A stretch of DNA of 55,642 nt. Source: an uncultured Bacteroidales bacterium (GTDB lineage: Bacteria; Bacteroidota; Bacteroidia; Bacteroidales; FEN-979). Location: contig CAIYUC010000143.1 in NCBI GenBank assembly GCA_903929315.1, positions 1 through 55,642 of the forward strand, read 5' to 3'. The position numbers and the translations under genes are program-made. Numbering within the stretch: position 1 is the first letter of the stretch; each line of letters starts with the position of its first letter. The notes under the pieces were generated by a model. It was not told where the DNA came from. It saw only the letters and a program-made list of their open reading frames with translations, and did not search any database. Shown one piece after another: positions 54,944-55,642 of the stretch.

Positions 54944-55615
54944 ATGGAATTAATTGCTGACAGTGGATCCACAAAGACCGTCTGGGCTCTGATCGAGCAT
55001 AATACCGTGAAAAAAACGATACAAACAACCGGGTTAAATCCTTATTTTCATACTTCGGAAACGGTAAAATCGGTTTTGAAAAATGAACTGGTTCCATTTT
55101 TAATCGTAAAGTTCATCTCCGGAATTTATTTCTATGGAGCGGGCTGTTCTACAGAGAAAAAGAACCGGATGATAAAAGATGTTTTGGGCAGTATCTTCTA
55201 TAAAGCCGAAATCAATATTTACCACGACATTCTTGGGGCTGCGCGCGCACTTTTTGGGAAGGAGCAGGGGATTGCGGGAATCCTGGGCACCGGCTGTAAT
55301 TCCTGTTTCTATGATGGAAATGAAATATTCGCCAAAGTGCCTTCCCTGGGCTATCTTTTCGGTGATGAAGGCGCCGGTTCATATCTGGGAAAGAGTTTCA
55401 TGGAGAAATATTTGAAAAAGAAGCTTCCTGCCGAAATAGAAAAGGCATTTGATGACAAATACGGATTCAGCCTGGAAGATATCCTGAATGCACTTTATAA
55501 CCGGCCTTTCCCAAACCGTTTCCTCGCTTCTTTCAGTGAATTTATTGAACCCTTTCAGCGCCATCCGTTTCTCCACGATATGATAAAAAGCTTATTCGAC
55601 TCTTTCTTTGAGTAA
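54944..55615 (+). CDS. BadF/BadG-type N-acetylglucosamine kinase-like protein, apparently truncated by a stop codon
   Basis: The ATG at 54944 (MELIADSGSTKTVWALIE) is the family start; an upstream in-frame ATG at 54890 is repeat-encoded. The 223 residues show the nucleotide loop DSGSTKT, YFYGAGCSTEKK, GILGTGCNSCFYDG and FGDEGAGSYLGK, as in the BadF/BadG/BcrA/BcrD ATPase (N-acetylglucosamine kinase) fold. Family members run to about 280 residues. Here a TAA (55613-55615) follows SLFDSFFE, but the same frame continues HILKYEICH to the window edge, which looks like the expected continuation. The gene may be a pseudogene, or the stop a sequence error. The remaining C-terminal helices lie beyond the window. 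Confidence 0.8.
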   Translation: MELIADSGSTKTVWALIEHNTVKKTIQTTGLNPYFHTSETVKSVLKNELVPFLIVKFISGIYFYGAGCSTEKKNRMIKDVLGSIFYKAEINIYHDILGAARALFGKEQGIAGILGTGCNSCFYDGNEIFAKVPSLGYLFGDEGAGSYLGKSFMEKYLKKKLPAEIEKAFDDKYGFSLEDILNALYNRPFPNRFLASFSEFIEPFQRHPFLHDMIKSLFDSFFE

Positions 55616-55642
55616 CATATCCTGAAATATGAAATCTGTCAC

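Overview
The window comes from a member of the Bacteroidota, most likely an environmental Bacteroidales-type lineage. The evidence is type IX secretion (T9SS) C-terminal sorting domains, a FISUMP-type lipoprotein, the tuf-secE-nusG-rplKAJL-rpoBC-DUF3467 gene order, and promoters of the Bacteroidetes form TTTG-N19-TAnnTTTG. Gene starts generally lack a strong Shine-Dalgarno sequence.

Layout. (1) 1-5952, minus: one very large secreted protein (1984 residues seen, C-terminus beyond the left edge) with TolB-like, two beta-helix, cohesin-like and PKD/HYR-like segments. (2) 5953-10783: a repeat-rich accessory island. Four small modules (DUF4143-type AAA ATPase, ORF6N protein, a two-gene overlapping pair, a GxxExxY protein) are separated by 7-bp tandem arrays; the GxxExxY gene is enclosed tightly by a 41-bp inverted repeat. 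(3) 10784-16121, plus: three secreted proteins, one with a dockerin-like pair and two tandem paralogues with T9SS tails. (4) 16176-30099, plus: tRNA-Thr/Tyr/Gly/Thr, tuf, tRNA-Trp, secE, nusG, rplK, rplA, rplJ, rplL, rpoB, rpoC and a DUF3467 gene. The tRNAs are separated by nearly G-free CACACCC-rich spacers, and hairpins sit in the rplJ-rplL and rplL-rpoB gaps. (5) 30115-37000: thioredoxin-fold protein, aroK, rlmD, hydE, ychF and a decayed FISUMP lipoprotein gene. (6) 37002-40230: rpsA and rnz. (7) 40236-45373, minus: an apparent operon of a DUF1338 (2-oxoadipate dioxygenase/decarboxylase-like) protein, a lipoprotein hydrolase and a YdiJ-like FAD/Fe-S dehydrogenase. (8) 45543-51413: lplA, an LpxL-like acyltransferase and a minus-strand group of isocitrate dehydrogenase-like, HD-domain and fused LeuC-LeuD aconitase-family genes. 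(9) 51530-55615, plus: cca, a pRiA4b ORF-3-like protein, miaA and a BadF/BadG-type kinase with an apparent premature stop near the right edge.

The least explained feature is the set of short-period tandem repeats (7, 8, 10 and 11 bp) in many intergenic gaps. Some run into coding sequence: they encode the N-terminus of a secreted protein, an internal peptide of a lipoprotein, the start region of hydE, and the ends of aroK and the dehydrogenase gene. The GxxExxY inverted-repeat cassette and the DUF1338/YdiJ-like operon are the best candidates for a discrete undescribed unit and a testable pathway.

All family assignments come from reading motifs by eye; no database search was possible.
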